Part shown: one piece after another, positions 7,976 through 18,172 of the stretch | How positions within the stretch are numbered: position 1 is the first letter of the stretch | Layout of the letters: every line of letters begins with the position of its first letter | Assembly (NCBI RefSeq): GCF_008727875.1 | Contig: NZ_VTWS01000001.1 | Location: 868,001 to 932,000, forward strand | Direction of reading: 5' to 3' | Source of the DNA: Larkinella humicola | GTDB lineage: Bacteria; Bacteroidota; Bacteroidia; Cytophagales; Spirosomataceae | DNA length: 64,000 bases | Translations under genes and position numbers: made by a program | Notes under the pieces: model-generated | The model's input: only the letters and a program-made list of their open reading frames with translations | What the model was told of the DNA's origin: nothing | The model's database searches: none

Positions 7976-10900
7976 ATGAAGTTCCGGGAAATCTTTCGCT
8001 TTGAGTTCGCCTACCAGGTCCGCCGACCCTATTTCTGGCTCTTCTTTATTGTTCTGGTCTATTTGAATTTCCTGATGACCAGAGACCGGGCCGTCTCCGA
8101 TGCTCTTTTCGAGGAATTTTTTATCAACTCACCATTTCTCATCGCAAATACCGCGGTATTTGGCGGCCTGATCTGGCTGATGATGGCCGCGGCCGTAGCC
8201 GGCGATGCGGCCGCACGGGATGCCGGGAGCCGAATGTATCCACTGATCTATACCACTTCCATCACCAGGGCCCAATATCTCGGCGGGCGTTTTTTGGCGG
8301 CATTCGTTCTCAATTCCCTGCTCCTGCTGGCCGTACAGGCGGGGATCCTGCTGGGCATCTACTTGCCGGGCGTGGATCCTGAGTTGATTGGCCCCTTCCG
8401 ACCGGCTGCTTTTCTGACCGCTTACGCCTTTCTATCATTGCCGAACGCGTTCGTGGCGACGGCATTTCAATTCGGGCTTGCCATCCAAAGCGGAAGGGCC
8501 ATGGTCAGTTACTTCGGCAGTTTCATTCTCTTCTTCATGGGCTTTTTCGTGGCGTCTTTCCTACTTTATAAGCAGGGTCTTGGGGCACTATTGGACCCGA
8601 TTGGAATTCGGTTCATCGTCGAAGACATTGCGCATTTGTGGACAACCGTTGAAAAGAAGGAGCGACTGCTTAACCTGGAGGGTATTGTCCTGACGAACCG
8701 TCTCCTGTGGCTTGGCGTTGGTCTGGTCACGGTCGCCGTTACCTATCTGGGTTTTCAATTCACTCATCGTTTGGGGAGCACGTCGCGGTGGACACGCCTG
8801 AGCCTTCCTTTCCGTAGCCTTAAGGCGGTCGGAAAGAATAGGAATACTATGTATTTGCCGGGGATCAGGGCCAGCACGTCAATCTGGGTTCCGAACAGCC
8901 CACGGACATTCGGCCTCGGCATGCACACCCGTCAGACGCTCACCCTGGCGTGGACGTCGTTCCAAACGATCGCGACGAGCTGGGCCGGACTTGCCCTGCT
9001 GACGGTTATCCCACTTCTGACCATTCCGGTGGTGGTCGATCAAATGGAATCCAACGGCGTTCCCCTGGTTCCCACGACCACGCGGGTCATCAGCGAGTTG
9101 ACGGCTCCGCTGTCTGCCGAACTGAGCCGTTGGGTGATCATCCCGGCGCTCCTCATTTTCTTTGCCGGTGAACTGATCTGGCGGGAACGGGAAGCCGGGC
9201 TCGGCGAGATCACCGACGCAATGCCGGGGTCTGAATGGGCACCGTTCCTGGGCAAATTCCTGGGGCTCGGACTTCTGCTCGTCGCCTTCACCACGCTGCA
9301 GATGTCCGCGGGCCTGTTCGCTCAAGCGATACTGGGTTACAATACGTTTGACGTAGCGTTATACCTGAAAATTCTCTTCGGACTTCAGCTTCCCGAATAC
9401 CTCCTTTTCGCGCTGCTCATCCTGGTGATCCATGTGCTGGTGAACCAGAAGTACGTCGGTCACCTGGTGGCGACGATCACTTACGTTTTCATCACCCTCT
9501 CCTCCCTCTTTGGAGTCGATCATGATTTATTCGTCTACGGAGCTGGTCCGGGGTGGTCATATACGGAGATGCGCGGCTTCGGCCCTTCGATGGGTCCCTG
9601 GCTCTGGTTCAAGCTCTACTGGGCGGCCTGGGCGGGGCTTCTGGCCGTCGTGGCGAGACTCCTCTGGGTACGCGGCAGGGAGGAGGCTCTCCGGTTTCGG
9701 CTCAAGGTGGCGAGGCGCCGTTTCGTCGGTTCAACGCCCTGGATGGCCGGAACGGCGGTGGTGCTCATCGTCGCACTCGGCGGATTCATTTTCTACAACA
9801 CCAATGTCCTGAACCAGTACTTAACTGTTTCAGAAAAGAAGTGGCGACAGGCCGAGTACGAGCGACGCTATGAACGCTACGCTGGTATTCCTCAACCCGA
9901 GGCAACGCGCGCCAGGCTGCAGATTGAGATTTATCCTGAGCGTCAGAAAGCAGAGATCCTGGGATCATATTTGCTCATCAACCGCACCGCAGTGGCCATC
10001 GACTCCATCCACCTGGCGATCGTGCCGGGTGTCACGACCCGCACCGACTTCAACCGGAAAGCCACGCTCGTGATCGCCGACGAAGACCACGGCCACCGGG
10101 TCTACGTGCTGGACCGCCCGCTCCAACGGGGCGACTCGCTGCGGCTCGACTTCGAGGTGACTATTCAGTCGCGCGGCTTCCGGGAGACTGGAGTCGATCC
10201 TTCGGTAAGCTCGAATGGGACCTTCTTCATGAATACGAACTGGTTTCCCGCGATCGGCTATCAACGCCCCCGTGAACTGATCACGGCCACCGACCGGCGC
10301 GAGCACGGGCTCACTCCGCGGCCACTGATCGCTTTTCTCAACGACGAAGAAGCGTATACCGATCGGGGCCGGGGCATGACCCTCGACGTGGTGATGGGTA
10401 CTCAGGGTGATCAGGTCGCTGTCGCACCGGGAAATCTGCGCCGAACCTGGACCGAACTGGGGCGTCGCTATTTCCACTATTCAACCCAAGCGATCGGCGG
10501 TGAATGGTGCTTCTTCTCCGCCAATTATGCGGTGCACGAAGCCTGGTGGGAAGATTCCGATGATCCGGGAAGGGCAGTCGAGATTCGAATTTACCATCAC
10601 CCCCAGCACACGGCGCACCTGGACCGTACACTAAGGAGCATCCGGGCTTCCCTGGATTACTATTCAAAGAATTTCGGCCCCTACAAGCGCGAGTCCCTGA
10701 GCGTGGTCGAGCGGCCCGGGAATGGGACGGGCCTGCATGCCGATGCCGGAATGATCACCCACGGGGAAGGATTCACCCTTTGGAATCCGAAGGATGATGG
10801 CCGGAGCCACGATCACCCTTACGCAATCGTAGCCCACGAAATGGCCCACCAGTGGACGGTTCCGTATGCCGCCGTCGAAGGAGCACCGGTGATGTCGGAG

Positions 10901-11599
10901 AGCCTGGCCTGGTATTATGGGATGAAGGTGGTGGAACATAGCCGGGGGCCGGAAGCTCTTCAGCGGCTTTTCAGCTACATGTGGCAGCCGCATCCCTACT
11001 CACCCATTTTTCGGGGCGAACCGTTACTCCGCGGGCTGGATCCGTACCTGTCCTACCGAAAAGGACCCTTTGCACTCCACACTCTGAGCGAGTACATCGG
11101 CGATGAGCGCGTCAATGGGGCACTGCGGAACCTGCTGGAAACCCATCGACCGGTCGACGCTCCACTAGCGACGACGCTGGATTTATATCGTGAGCTGCGG
11201 GCGGTGACACCGGACTCCTTACAATATCTGCTGCATGATCTCTTCGAGGTGAACACGTACTGGAAGCTGGAGACGGAGCGGGCTGCGGCAACGCCCACTA
11301 AAACCGGCAACTGGCAGGTGACACTGGATGTGGAAACGCATAAGGTGGTGGTGGATAGCGCGGGGGTGAAGCAGGAAGTACCGATGGACGAGTGGATCGA
11401 GGTCGGGGTATTCGCGCCGGACCAACCTGGTGAGAAAAAAGAACCGCTCTACGTCCGGAAGCATCGCATCCATTCCGGCAGGCAGACGATCATTGTGACC
11501 GTGCCCCGCAGGCCCGCCCGTGCCGGCATCGATCCCGACCACGTGCTCAACTGGGAGGAGCGCTCAGAAGTTAATATAAAGAAGGTAACGATTGATTGA
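7976..11599 (+). CDS. ABC-2 permease fused to an M1 family aminopeptidase domain, paralogue 1
   Basis: The 1207-residue protein has an N-terminal ABC-2 permease half with about 12 membrane segments (residues 15-600) and a C-terminal M1 metallopeptidase half (from about 640). The zinc motif is HEMAH at 954-958 with a Glu in SESLAW at 975. The sequence between them is three residues shorter than in paralogue 2 (HQWTVPYAAVEG against HQWWGLFLSPAAVEG), so zinc geometry may be altered. The final TM segment near 595 would place the peptidase on the outer side of the inner membrane. Such fusions are known in Bacteroidota; substrates are unknown. GC content is higher than in the flanking region. Confidence 0.85.
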   Translation: MKFREIFRFEFAYQVRRPYFWLFFIVLVYLNFLMTRDRAVSDALFEEFFINSPFLIANTAVFGGLIWLMMAAAVAGDAAARDAGSRMYPLIYTTSITRAQYLGGRFLAAFVLNSLLLLAVQAGILLGIYLPGVDPELIGPFRPAAFLTAYAFLSLPNAFVATAFQFGLAIQSGRAMVSYFGSFILFFMGFFVASFLLYKQGLGALLDPIGIRFIVEDIAHLWTTVEKKERLLNLEGIVLTNRLLWLGVGLVTVAVTYLGFQFTHRLGSTSRWTRLSLPFRSLKAVGKNRNTMYLPGIRASTSIWVPNSPRTFGLGMHTRQTLTLAWTSFQTIATSWAGLALLTVIPLLTIPVVVDQMESNGVPLVPTTTRVISELTAPLSAELSRWVIIPALLIFFAGELIWREREAGLGEITDAMPGSEWAPFLGKFLGLGLLLVAFTTLQMSAGLFAQAILGYNTFDVALYLKILFGLQLPEYLLFALLILVIHVLVNQKYVGHLVATITYVFITLSSLFGVDHDLFVYGAGPGWSYTEMRGFGPSMGPWLWFKLYWAAWAGLLAVVARLLWVRGREEALRFRLKVARRRFVGSTPWMAGTAVVLIVALGGFIFYNTNVLNQYLTVSEKKWRQAEYERRYERYAGIPQPEATRARLQIEIYPERQKAEILGSYLLINRTAVAIDSIHLAIVPGVTTRTDFNRKATLVIADEDHGHRVYVLDRPLQRGDSLRLDFEVTIQSRGFRETGVDPSVSSNGTFFMNTNWFPAIGYQRPRELITATDRREHGLTPRPLIAFLNDEEAYTDRGRGMTLDVVMGTQGDQVAVAPGNLRRTWTELGRRYFHYSTQAIGGEWCFFSANYAVHEAWWEDSDDPGRAVEIRIYHHPQHTAHLDRTLRSIRASLDYYSKNFGPYKRESLSVVERPGNGTGLHADAGMITHGEGFTLWNPKDDGRSHDHPYAIVAHEMAHQWTVPYAAVEGAPVMSESLAWYYGMKVVEHSRGPEALQRLFSYMWQPHPYSPIFRGEPLLRGLDPYLSYRKGPFALHTLSEYIGDERVNGALRNLLETHRPVDAPLATTLDLYRELRAVTPDSLQYLLHDLFEVNTYWKLETERAAATPTKTGNWQVTLDVETHKVVVDSAGVKQEVPMDEWIEVGVFAPDQPGEKKEPLYVRKHRIHSGRQTIIVTVPRRPARAGIDPDHVLNWEERSEVNIKKVTID

Positions 11600-11612
11600 T
11601 CAGGATACAACC

Positions 11613-14600
11613 ATGAAGTTCACAGAAATCTTTCGCTTTGAATTCCGGTATCAGTGGCGCCACACTTCGACATGGCTCCTGTTCGGCTTATTTTTTTTGT
11701 TTGGTTTTCTGATCCTGCGAATGGTCACACTGCCCGACGGAACGTACCTGAATGCGCCGGGTACGATCGCCTTCTTTACGGTCTTCGGCAGCGTGATCTG
11801 GGTGATCATTGGCGGGGTCGTTGCCGGCGATGCGGCAACCCGGGACAGGCAGACGCGGATGCATCCGCTTATGTACACCACCCCGGTCAGCAAACTTAAT
11901 TACCTGGGAGCGCGGTTTTTGTCCGCCCTAGCCGTAAATGCCTTGATTTTGCTGTCCCTTTTTGCCGGGTGTCTCCTTTCCTTTTATGGTCCCGGTGCCA
12001 AGACGCAATTCGTGGGTCCATTCCGGCTCGCGTCGTATTTTACCAATTACGGTTTCCTGGCCTTGCCAACCGTCGTTGCCACCACGGCCATCCAGTTTAC
12101 AGTAGCAGCCTTAAGTGGCCGGGCCATCGCCAGCTACGTGGCCAGCATTCTTATTCTCATCTTTTCTCAGTTTGGGGGTACAACGGTTCACTACGCACTG
12201 GAGTGGAAGGTCCTGGGCAGCCTGATGGATCTTTTGGGCACCAGCATCGTCGTGGAGATGGAAGGCTGGACGCCGATCGACAAGAATACGCGGCTGATCC
12301 TGCTCGAAGGCCCCTGGCTCTGGAATCGCCTGATGTGGTTTGGCCTGGCGGCCGGGGCGCTGGCTTTTACGTACTTCCGGTTTCGGTTGGGCCACGTTAT
12401 ACCGAATACCCCATGGACGCGTATTTTCAGTCGCCGATCCAATCCTGGGCGCTCCCCTGTACTCACTGCTCCGGACGCATCGGATCCAGGCAACCGGGAC
12501 ACCAGTCCGATCAACCTGCCGAACCGCACCCGTCATTTTGGATTCGCCACGGATGTGCGCCAGGCACTCGCCATTGCCCTCTCTTCGTTCGGGATGATTG
12601 CCAGAACCCGGGGGGGACTCACGCTGGTAGCCCTGTTGTCTATTGGCACCGGTCTGTTCGCAACCGAATACATGGAGTGGCTGGGGGTTCCGTTGTTGGC
12701 CCGCACCGAGGAGGTTTTACGAATTTTAGCACCCGCCCTGAGCAGCCTCAAAACCCAGTGGATCATCATTCCCCAGCTCACCATCTTCTACGCCGGTGAG
12801 CTGGTCTGGCGCGAGCGTGAAGCCGGGCTCAATGAGCTTTCGGATACGACGCCGGTGCGCGAATGGGTCCTGCTGCTGGGCAAATTCCTGGGACTTTCGC
12901 TCGTCATCATCACCTGGATGGCCTTCCTGATGGGGGCCGGCATCATCAACCAGCTCGTCATGAGGTATCACCATTTCGAGATTGGGGTATACCTGAAGGC
13001 GCTCTTCGGCATTCAACTGACCAACTACCTGCTTTTCGCCCTGCTCGTTTACGCGATTCATATTCTGGTGAATCAAAAATACATTGGTCACATGGTGGCA
13101 TTCGGCGTCTATGGGTACATTCTTTTCGCGTCGATGATTGGCCTTGAGCACAACCTCCTGATCTACGCATCCGATCCGGGATGGTCTTACAGTGACATGC
13201 AGGGCTTCGGGCCCTCGATCACCCCGTGGCTGTGGTTCAAGTTCTACTGGGCTTCCTGGGCGTTTCTCCTGGCGGTAGTGGCAACGCTGTTCTGGGTGCG
13301 GAGTAAGGAAGGCGGACTCCACGCGCGGTTCCAGCGGGCAAAGTACCGCTTCGCAGCGTACAGGCCCGCTTTTTGGATGGCCGTGGTACTGGTTGCCGGA
13401 TCCGGTGGTTTCATTTTTTACAACACCAATGGGCTGAATGCGTATTTGAATCAGGCGGATCGCTTGCAGATGCGGGCGGAATACGAGCGACGCTACGGGC
13501 CATACTGGAATGCCCCGCGACCCGTTCTGGTGCGCACCCGGTTGCAGGTCGAGCTCTATCCCGAAAAACAAAAGGCTGAAATAACCGGTACGTACCAGCT
13601 GGTCAATCGCGGCAAAGTCGCCATCGACTCGATCCACCTTTCCACGATTCCCCACGAAGGGATCGCAGACGTTTCATTCAACCGGCCGGCATTTCCGATG
13701 GTGCTGGATGATGAGCTCGGTTACCGGATTTATTCCCTGAAAAATCCGCTCCAGCCCGGCGACTCATTACAAATGCATTTCAAGATGCACATCAAACCCC
13801 GGGGCTTCAGCAACACGGGCGTGGATGCCTCCGTGGTCGCGAATGGTTCTCATTTAACCAGTGGCTGGATGCCCGTCATTGGTTACCAAGACGATCGCCG
13901 TCTGCGTGATGCGCGTGACCGCTCAACGCATGGACTCGCTCCGCGGGCGGAGAGGCCCTCTCTCTACGATGTTGCCGCGCGCAACGATACCCGTCATGCG
14001 GAACAGATAGACTTGGAAGCGATTGTCGGCACCACCCGGGGCCAGATCGGTGTGGCGCCCGGGGCGCTGCGCCGTACGTGGACCAAAGGCGACCGTCAGT
14101 ACTTCCACTATGCCACCAATGCCCCGATCCACAATGATTACGCCTTTTTCTCGGCGCGGTACGCGGTTCGCGAAGCCCACTGGATCCCCCATTCGCCCCG
14201 ATCCGGGCAAACCTTCCCAAACCCCTTACCGGGATCGCAGCCGACCGCAAAACCGGTTACGATTCAAATCTTTTATCATCCCGCGCACGACGCCAACGTG
14301 GAGCGCATGGTAAAAAGCGCCCAGGCTTCGCTGGCGTATTATTCCCGGGAGTTCGGTCCTTACCCCTACAGTCATTTTCGGGTTTTGGAACGACCGGGGC
14401 CCGGGCGTGGCATGCATGCCGAGCCCATGACGATTGATTATCAGGAAGGGTATTCCCTGATGAATCCCCGGCCAGCAGGTCTCGACCTTCCCTACCACAT
14501 CATGGCCCACGAAGTGGCGCACCAGTGGTGGGGCCTTTTTCTATCACCCGCAGCGGTCGAAGGCGCCGGTGTACTCGTCGAAAGCCTGGCGACTTACTCG

Positions 14601-15275
14601 GCGATGCAGGTGGTGGAAAAAACACTGGGTTATGAGCACCTGCTGAGGTATTTATCCCAGATGCGACTGGAGTACGAAGTGCCGCGCTCCCGGGCGGCTC
14701 CACCCCTGCTGCGCGCCAACAACCAGTTCATGAATTACCGCAAGGGACCCTTCGCGCTGTACGCGCTGAGAAAGTACATTGGAAAGGATCGGGTCAATGA
14801 TGCGCTCCGGCGGATGCTTCGCGATTATTCGCCCAGTCCGCCCTTGCCAACGACGCTCGATTTCTACCGGGAGTTGCAGTCAGTAACACCCGATTCCTTA
14901 CAAACACTGCTGCATGATCTCTTTGCGGCAAACACCTTTTGGGAACTGGAGACCCAAACAGCCACTGCCAAACAACTCAAGGAGGGTACCTGGCAAGTAA
15001 TCCTGGAAGTGGAAGCTCGGAAGATGACCGTCGACAGCATCGGCAAGGAAACCAACGTTCTAATGAAGGATTGGATAGAAATTGGCGTTTACGCACCACC
15101 TGTCAAAGGCCAGAGATCGGAAAAAGTTCTCTACCTTCGAAAGCATCGAATTGGCACTGGTAAGCAGACCATCATTCTCACGGTTCCAGAAAAGCCCGGG
15201 CGTTCCGGCATTGATCCGAATCACCTGCTGATTGATTTGAACCTAGAGAATAACGTCAGCAAGGTGTCGATCTAA
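11613..15275 (+). CDS. ABC-2 permease fused to an M1 family aminopeptidase domain, paralogue 2
   Basis: This 1220-residue protein is a full-length paralogue of the preceding gene, alike from MKFTEIFRFEF to the C-terminal beta domain (LYLRKHRIGTGKQTIILTVP). The peptidase half has HEVAH at 966-970 and VESLATY carrying the third zinc ligand, with the spacing normal for this subfamily. I place the start at ATG 11613, which matches the start of paralogue 1 and follows AGGA; an in-frame ATG-less extension to 11592 overlaps the upstream stop. The two copies sit 13 bases apart and probably arose by tandem duplication. They may form a heterodimeric permease. Confidence 0.87.
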   Translation: MKFTEIFRFEFRYQWRHTSTWLLFGLFFLFGFLILRMVTLPDGTYLNAPGTIAFFTVFGSVIWVIIGGVVAGDAATRDRQTRMHPLMYTTPVSKLNYLGARFLSALAVNALILLSLFAGCLLSFYGPGAKTQFVGPFRLASYFTNYGFLALPTVVATTAIQFTVAALSGRAIASYVASILILIFSQFGGTTVHYALEWKVLGSLMDLLGTSIVVEMEGWTPIDKNTRLILLEGPWLWNRLMWFGLAAGALAFTYFRFRLGHVIPNTPWTRIFSRRSNPGRSPVLTAPDASDPGNRDTSPINLPNRTRHFGFATDVRQALAIALSSFGMIARTRGGLTLVALLSIGTGLFATEYMEWLGVPLLARTEEVLRILAPALSSLKTQWIIIPQLTIFYAGELVWREREAGLNELSDTTPVREWVLLLGKFLGLSLVIITWMAFLMGAGIINQLVMRYHHFEIGVYLKALFGIQLTNYLLFALLVYAIHILVNQKYIGHMVAFGVYGYILFASMIGLEHNLLIYASDPGWSYSDMQGFGPSITPWLWFKFYWASWAFLLAVVATLFWVRSKEGGLHARFQRAKYRFAAYRPAFWMAVVLVAGSGGFIFYNTNGLNAYLNQADRLQMRAEYERRYGPYWNAPRPVLVRTRLQVELYPEKQKAEITGTYQLVNRGKVAIDSIHLSTIPHEGIADVSFNRPAFPMVLDDELGYRIYSLKNPLQPGDSLQMHFKMHIKPRGFSNTGVDASVVANGSHLTSGWMPVIGYQDDRRLRDARDRSTHGLAPRAERPSLYDVAARNDTRHAEQIDLEAIVGTTRGQIGVAPGALRRTWTKGDRQYFHYATNAPIHNDYAFFSARYAVREAHWIPHSPRSGQTFPNPLPGSQPTAKPVTIQIFYHPAHDANVERMVKSAQASLAYYSREFGPYPYSHFRVLERPGPGRGMHAEPMTIDYQEGYSLMNPRPAGLDLPYHIMAHEVAHQWWGLFLSPAAVEGAGVLVESLATYSAMQVVEKTLGYEHLLRYLSQMRLEYEVPRSRAAPPLLRANNQFMNYRKGPFALYALRKYIGKDRVNDALRRMLRDYSPSPPLPTTLDFYRELQSVTPDSLQTLLHDLFAANTFWELETQTATAKQLKEGTWQVILEVEARKMTVDSIGKETNVLMKDWIEIGVYAPPVKGQRSEKVLYLRKHRIGTGKQTIILTVPEKPGRSGIDPNHLLIDLNLENNVSKVSI

Positions 15276-15373
15276 AGTCAAAATGAAGTGGACTTGTCGG
15301 ACGAATAAGGCAAGACATTGTACCGATCGATAAAAAGCTCGATCACATAACTAGGATTCTTTACGGTGGACAT

Positions 15374-17161
15374 TTAGAATTTAAGACCTGGATACATTTG
15401 CTTATACTGTTCCTTGAGTTCAGGAGTCAACTTAGTTACAAAGTCTGCCTGTTTCCGGGCATAGTCGTCGTTCGAATCAGGGGTTGGTTGCGCCAATATA
15501 CGGTTGGCATTATTCAGCGTATTCTGAATAATTATCTTCTGGTTTTTAACGGATTCTTTTGCCAGATCAATCTGGCTTTGTTGGAGTTGCTGAAACGTAG
15601 AATTCGGGCCGTAAGCCTGGTTATACATTTGACGATCATGAATATTTTGCATTCCACCCGCGATGAGCCCCAGTCCGGCCACCTGCCGCCCTTGCTCCCG
15701 TTGCAAATCATTGCCGTACAGGGTTCGGGAAATTTCCAGGTCTTGATTGGCCATACTCCCGTACTGGGCAAAGTTTTGGTTTCGCCGTGCCGCATCGGCT
15801 GCGGCCAACACAGACTGCTGACCGGCCTGCTGACTGCCCAGGTTATTCAATCCCGCGAGCACAACGCCCGGGTTGGCACCGCCCCCGACACTTTGCGTTA
15901 AAGCCCGCACACCTGCGCCATAATTACCGGCAATGTTCTGATTGGCCAGCGCCATTTCTTCGGATGACAGCCCCTGATTCTTTCTGGCCTCCACGGCGCG
16001 CTGCCAACTGGTAAATAGGGTCGATGGCTGCCAGTTTGAAACCGGTTTTCTGGCAATAGCTGCCCCGGTAATAATGCGGCTAATATCCATCATGGTACCT
16101 AATCCAATGCCGGGTGTCGATGATGAAGACGAGGACGTTCCCGCTACCGGCGTAATTGCCCAGTTTGGTATCTGCGGTTTTCCCATTGTAAACATATTGC
16201 CAGCCTGAACCTCCTTCCCGCCCACGCGCCGGGTGGTAATCTCACTCATTGGAGCCGCAGGCACATACGGCTCTGGCCTTAACCGAAGTACCTGGCCCGG
16301 TTCGATCAAATTCGGATTGGCAATTAGACTACGGTTGTAATTGAGCATCTCGGGCCGCGTTGTTCCCGTCATCTTTTCAATGCCTGACACTGTATCTCCC
16401 TGTTTCACCGTATACGTATCACCTACATACCGTGCAAGTGGCGTGGGCGACGCCGAAGCCCGACGGGAGACCTGTGGAATGGTGGTTCTGCCACCGGTTA
16501 AATTGCCACTTCCGGAAGTATCGGTTGGAGGTGGCGGAGAGATGCTCGCCGGACTTGAATTAGAAGAAACCGGTGCAGGGGAATTTGCCGCATTTAACGC
16601 CCAGTTCAACACCCGGCCATTGGTCAACCAGGTCGAATACCCACTTTGCAGGGGAGTCTGTACGCCAGACGAACGTAGATGCTGAATCTGATCCCTGTAG
16701 AAAGATTCCTCCGGGCTACCTGATTTAGCGGTCCGCAATAGCTCTTCAATTTCCGCAAGCTGGTTGCCTTGATCGATCCCCGGCGTAGGAGCCGGTGGCA
16801 AAATACCCACCGCTCGCATCTGCGGAATAAAGTCGGAGGTGCGAGCCGTTTTTTTTGGTTCGACCGGCCCAATGTCGGCAAACCGGGCAAGATCCATCAT
16901 CCAATGTAGTCCGGGCATTGGATACACTTCACCACCCCGGGCAAAACGCTGGGGGGCAGGGTCCGGCTGGGAGGTCTTCATGGGTTGTTGGGAGATTGCC
17001 GGATTTGTACCACGGCTCCCAAGCAAACTAATCTCCTGATAAATGGCCCACTTTTCTTCCCGCTCCTCTTGTGTTTCAGTCGGTATACTTCGCAACTCCT
17101 TCAGGCGTTTTTGAAGCTGTTGAACTCTGGACAAGTCGGGCGTATTTCCCGTGTTAAGCAT
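15374..17161 (-). CDS. LysM-containing, virion-like structural protein
   Basis: The 595-residue protein has no signal peptide. It has an N-terminal coiled-coil stretch (VQQLQKRLKELRS), a FARGGEVYPMPG motif at 73-84 of the kind common in phage structural proteins, and a Pro/Ser-rich linker. A LysM domain lies at about 249-296 (TYTVKQGDTVSGIEKMTG to EPGQVLRLRP). The last 200 residues are low-complexity, Gln/Ala/Gly-rich helices (QQAGQQSVLAAADAARRNQN) like those of internal or tail virion proteins. LysM would bind peptidoglycan during entry. No capsid, terminase or tail genes lie nearby, so it looks like an orphan of a phage or satellite. The call is inference from style. Confidence 0.5.
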   Translation of the reverse strand: MLNTGNTPDLSRVQQLQKRLKELRSIPTETQEEREEKWAIYQEISLLGSRGTNPAISQQPMKTSQPDPAPQRFARGGEVYPMPGLHWMMDLARFADIGPVEPKKTARTSDFIPQMRAVGILPPAPTPGIDQGNQLAEIEELLRTAKSGSPEESFYRDQIQHLRSSGVQTPLQSGYSTWLTNGRVLNWALNAANSPAPVSSNSSPASISPPPPTDTSGSGNLTGGRTTIPQVSRRASASPTPLARYVGDTYTVKQGDTVSGIEKMTGTTRPEMLNYNRSLIANPNLIEPGQVLRLRPEPYVPAAPMSEITTRRVGGKEVQAGNMFTMGKPQIPNWAITPVAGTSSSSSSTPGIGLGTMMDISRIITGAAIARKPVSNWQPSTLFTSWQRAVEARKNQGLSSEEMALANQNIAGNYGAGVRALTQSVGGGANPGVVLAGLNNLGSQQAGQQSVLAAADAARRNQNFAQYGSMANQDLEISRTLYGNDLQREQGRQVAGLGLIAGGMQNIHDRQMYNQAYGPNSTFQQLQQSQIDLAKESVKNQKIIIQNTLNNANRILAQPTPDSNDDYARKQADFVTKLTPELKEQYKQMYPGLKF

Positions 17162-17212
17162 GTTCTTTGTTGTTTATCTCGGTTGTTCAGGCCGACTAAG
17201 CTCATTTGCAAA

Positions 17213-17240
17213 ACACTCAACTAACAATGTGATTGAGTGT
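17213..17240. repeat. Inverted repeat upstream of the LysM gene
   Basis: ACACTCAA and TTGAGTGT form perfect 8-base arms around a 12-base loop, 52 bases upstream of the LysM gene start. It could be an operator; nothing else is seen between 17162 and 17341. Confidence 0.4.
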
Positions 17241-17341
17241 ATTTGTTACATATAACGTGGGGTTATCGATTGAGAATAAGCAGGCAACTGTATCAGAACC
17301 GAATACCTTAACATATCCTTTTGATTAGCCTTTTGAAATAA

Positions 17342-17623
17342 TTAGAAGGCCCCCAGCACTATTAACCTTAATTGCTGGGCAAATTCATAGGTCACCTTAA
17401 AGCGATAATAAGTCCGACCATCTTCCAATAACTTGCATTCTCCTTCGCTAATCTCCTTTTGGAAGTGGGGAAGCACCTTGTTACAAAAAATCTCAACGGA
17501 CTTGGGAGGTAACCTAAGCCTACACACGTAGACGTTTTGGCCGTTTAAGGTATCTGGAAATAGGAAAGTCTCTGTTACGAGTGGTTCCATGATGAAGTGT
17601 TGATTAATTGTTTTTCTATTCAT
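17342..17623 (-). CDS. Hypothetical protein
   Basis: The 93-residue soluble protein has no motif that I recognise. ATG 17590 (MEPLVTETFLF) is an alternative start. The upstream small gene ends 8 bases inside its start, suggesting translational coupling in a leftward operon with the small gene and perhaps the RepL-like gene. Its strands LFPDTLNGQNVYVCRLRL and YYRFKVTYEF suggest a small alpha-beta fold. Confidence 0.5.
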   Translation of the reverse strand: MNRKTINQHFIMEPLVTETFLFPDTLNGQNVYVCRLRLPPKSVEIFCNKVLPHFQKEISEGECKLLEDGRTYYRFKVTYEFAQQLRLIVLGAF

Positions 17624-17801
17624 GATACGAAGGCGGCTTTCTAAAGAGAATTAGTTTGCCGCTGGTATAATCAAAAGCGAATTTTATTTGTCCAACCTGT
17701 ATACTCCCAGCCCAAGCAGCTAGACTCAGGATCGCGCGGCTCGTTAGAGCCCATGAAGGAATCTGTATAGGTTGAATTGTCTTCGATGTTGATGCATTCA
17801 T
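17616..17801 (-). CDS. Small hypothetical protein
   Basis: This 61-residue frame starts at ATG 17801 (an in-frame TTG lies 12 bases upstream). It overlaps the next gene by 8 bases, which is the main reason for accepting it. It has no recognised motif. A hydrophobic stretch (AILSLAAWAGSIQVG) is too polar at its ends to be a firm membrane segment. Confidence 0.38.
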   Translation of the reverse strand: MNASTSKTIQPIQIPSWALTSRAILSLAAWAGSIQVGQIKFAFDYTSGKLILFRKPPSYHE

Positions 17802-17839
17802 AAAAATAATCAATTTCCCGGCCTAGCAGTCGCCGAGGA

Positions 17840-18166
17840 TTAGAAAGTAATGGTCGAAACCCGGAAGATCCCGGGATTTACTTTGTAAGTTTTGCCTTTC
17901 TTTTTCTGCACGAAATCCACTCTCTTTAATTCATTCAATCCTCTTCTCGTTTGACGTGTTGACCGTCTTAATTCGGCCGCAAGCTCAATTGTGGAGGACT
18001 GAACACAGTTATCATCCTGTAATTTTTCGCCGAAAACGAATAGGATTTTCAGTGCGACACTTTCCAACGTTTTGATCACCGACAGATTATATACTGTTGG
18101 CTCGTAAATAACGATTCGGCGCTCGAATTTCGAGATTTCGCCTGTTTTCCAGTCAGATTTTGACAT
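17840..18166 (-). CDS. RepL-like winged-helix protein (plasmid replication/maintenance type)
   Basis: The 108-residue protein reads as a winged helix. LESVALKILFVFGEKL is helix 1, STIELAAELRRSTRQTRRGLNELKRVDFV is the recognition unit, and QKKKGKTYKVNPGIFRV is the wing. The closing pattern of a basic turn followed by Y-x-x-N-P is typical of RepL plasmid replication proteins. It is shorter than classic RepL, so a simple regulator is an alternative. A perfect ACTGTATA inverted repeat sits 7-29 bases upstream of the start. Confidence 0.5.
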   Translation of the reverse strand: MSKSDWKTGEISKFERRIVIYEPTVYNLSVIKTLESVALKILFVFGEKLQDDNCVQSSTIELAAELRRSTRQTRRGLNELKRVDFVQKKKGKTYKVNPGIFRVSTITF

Positions 18167-18172
18167 AAGCGG

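Noticed and set aside
12726..13655. 309-residue frame antisense to the second permease/peptidase gene
   Set aside because: It lies wholly inside a gene with clear homology and has the Arg/Pro/Gly-rich composition of a shadow frame.
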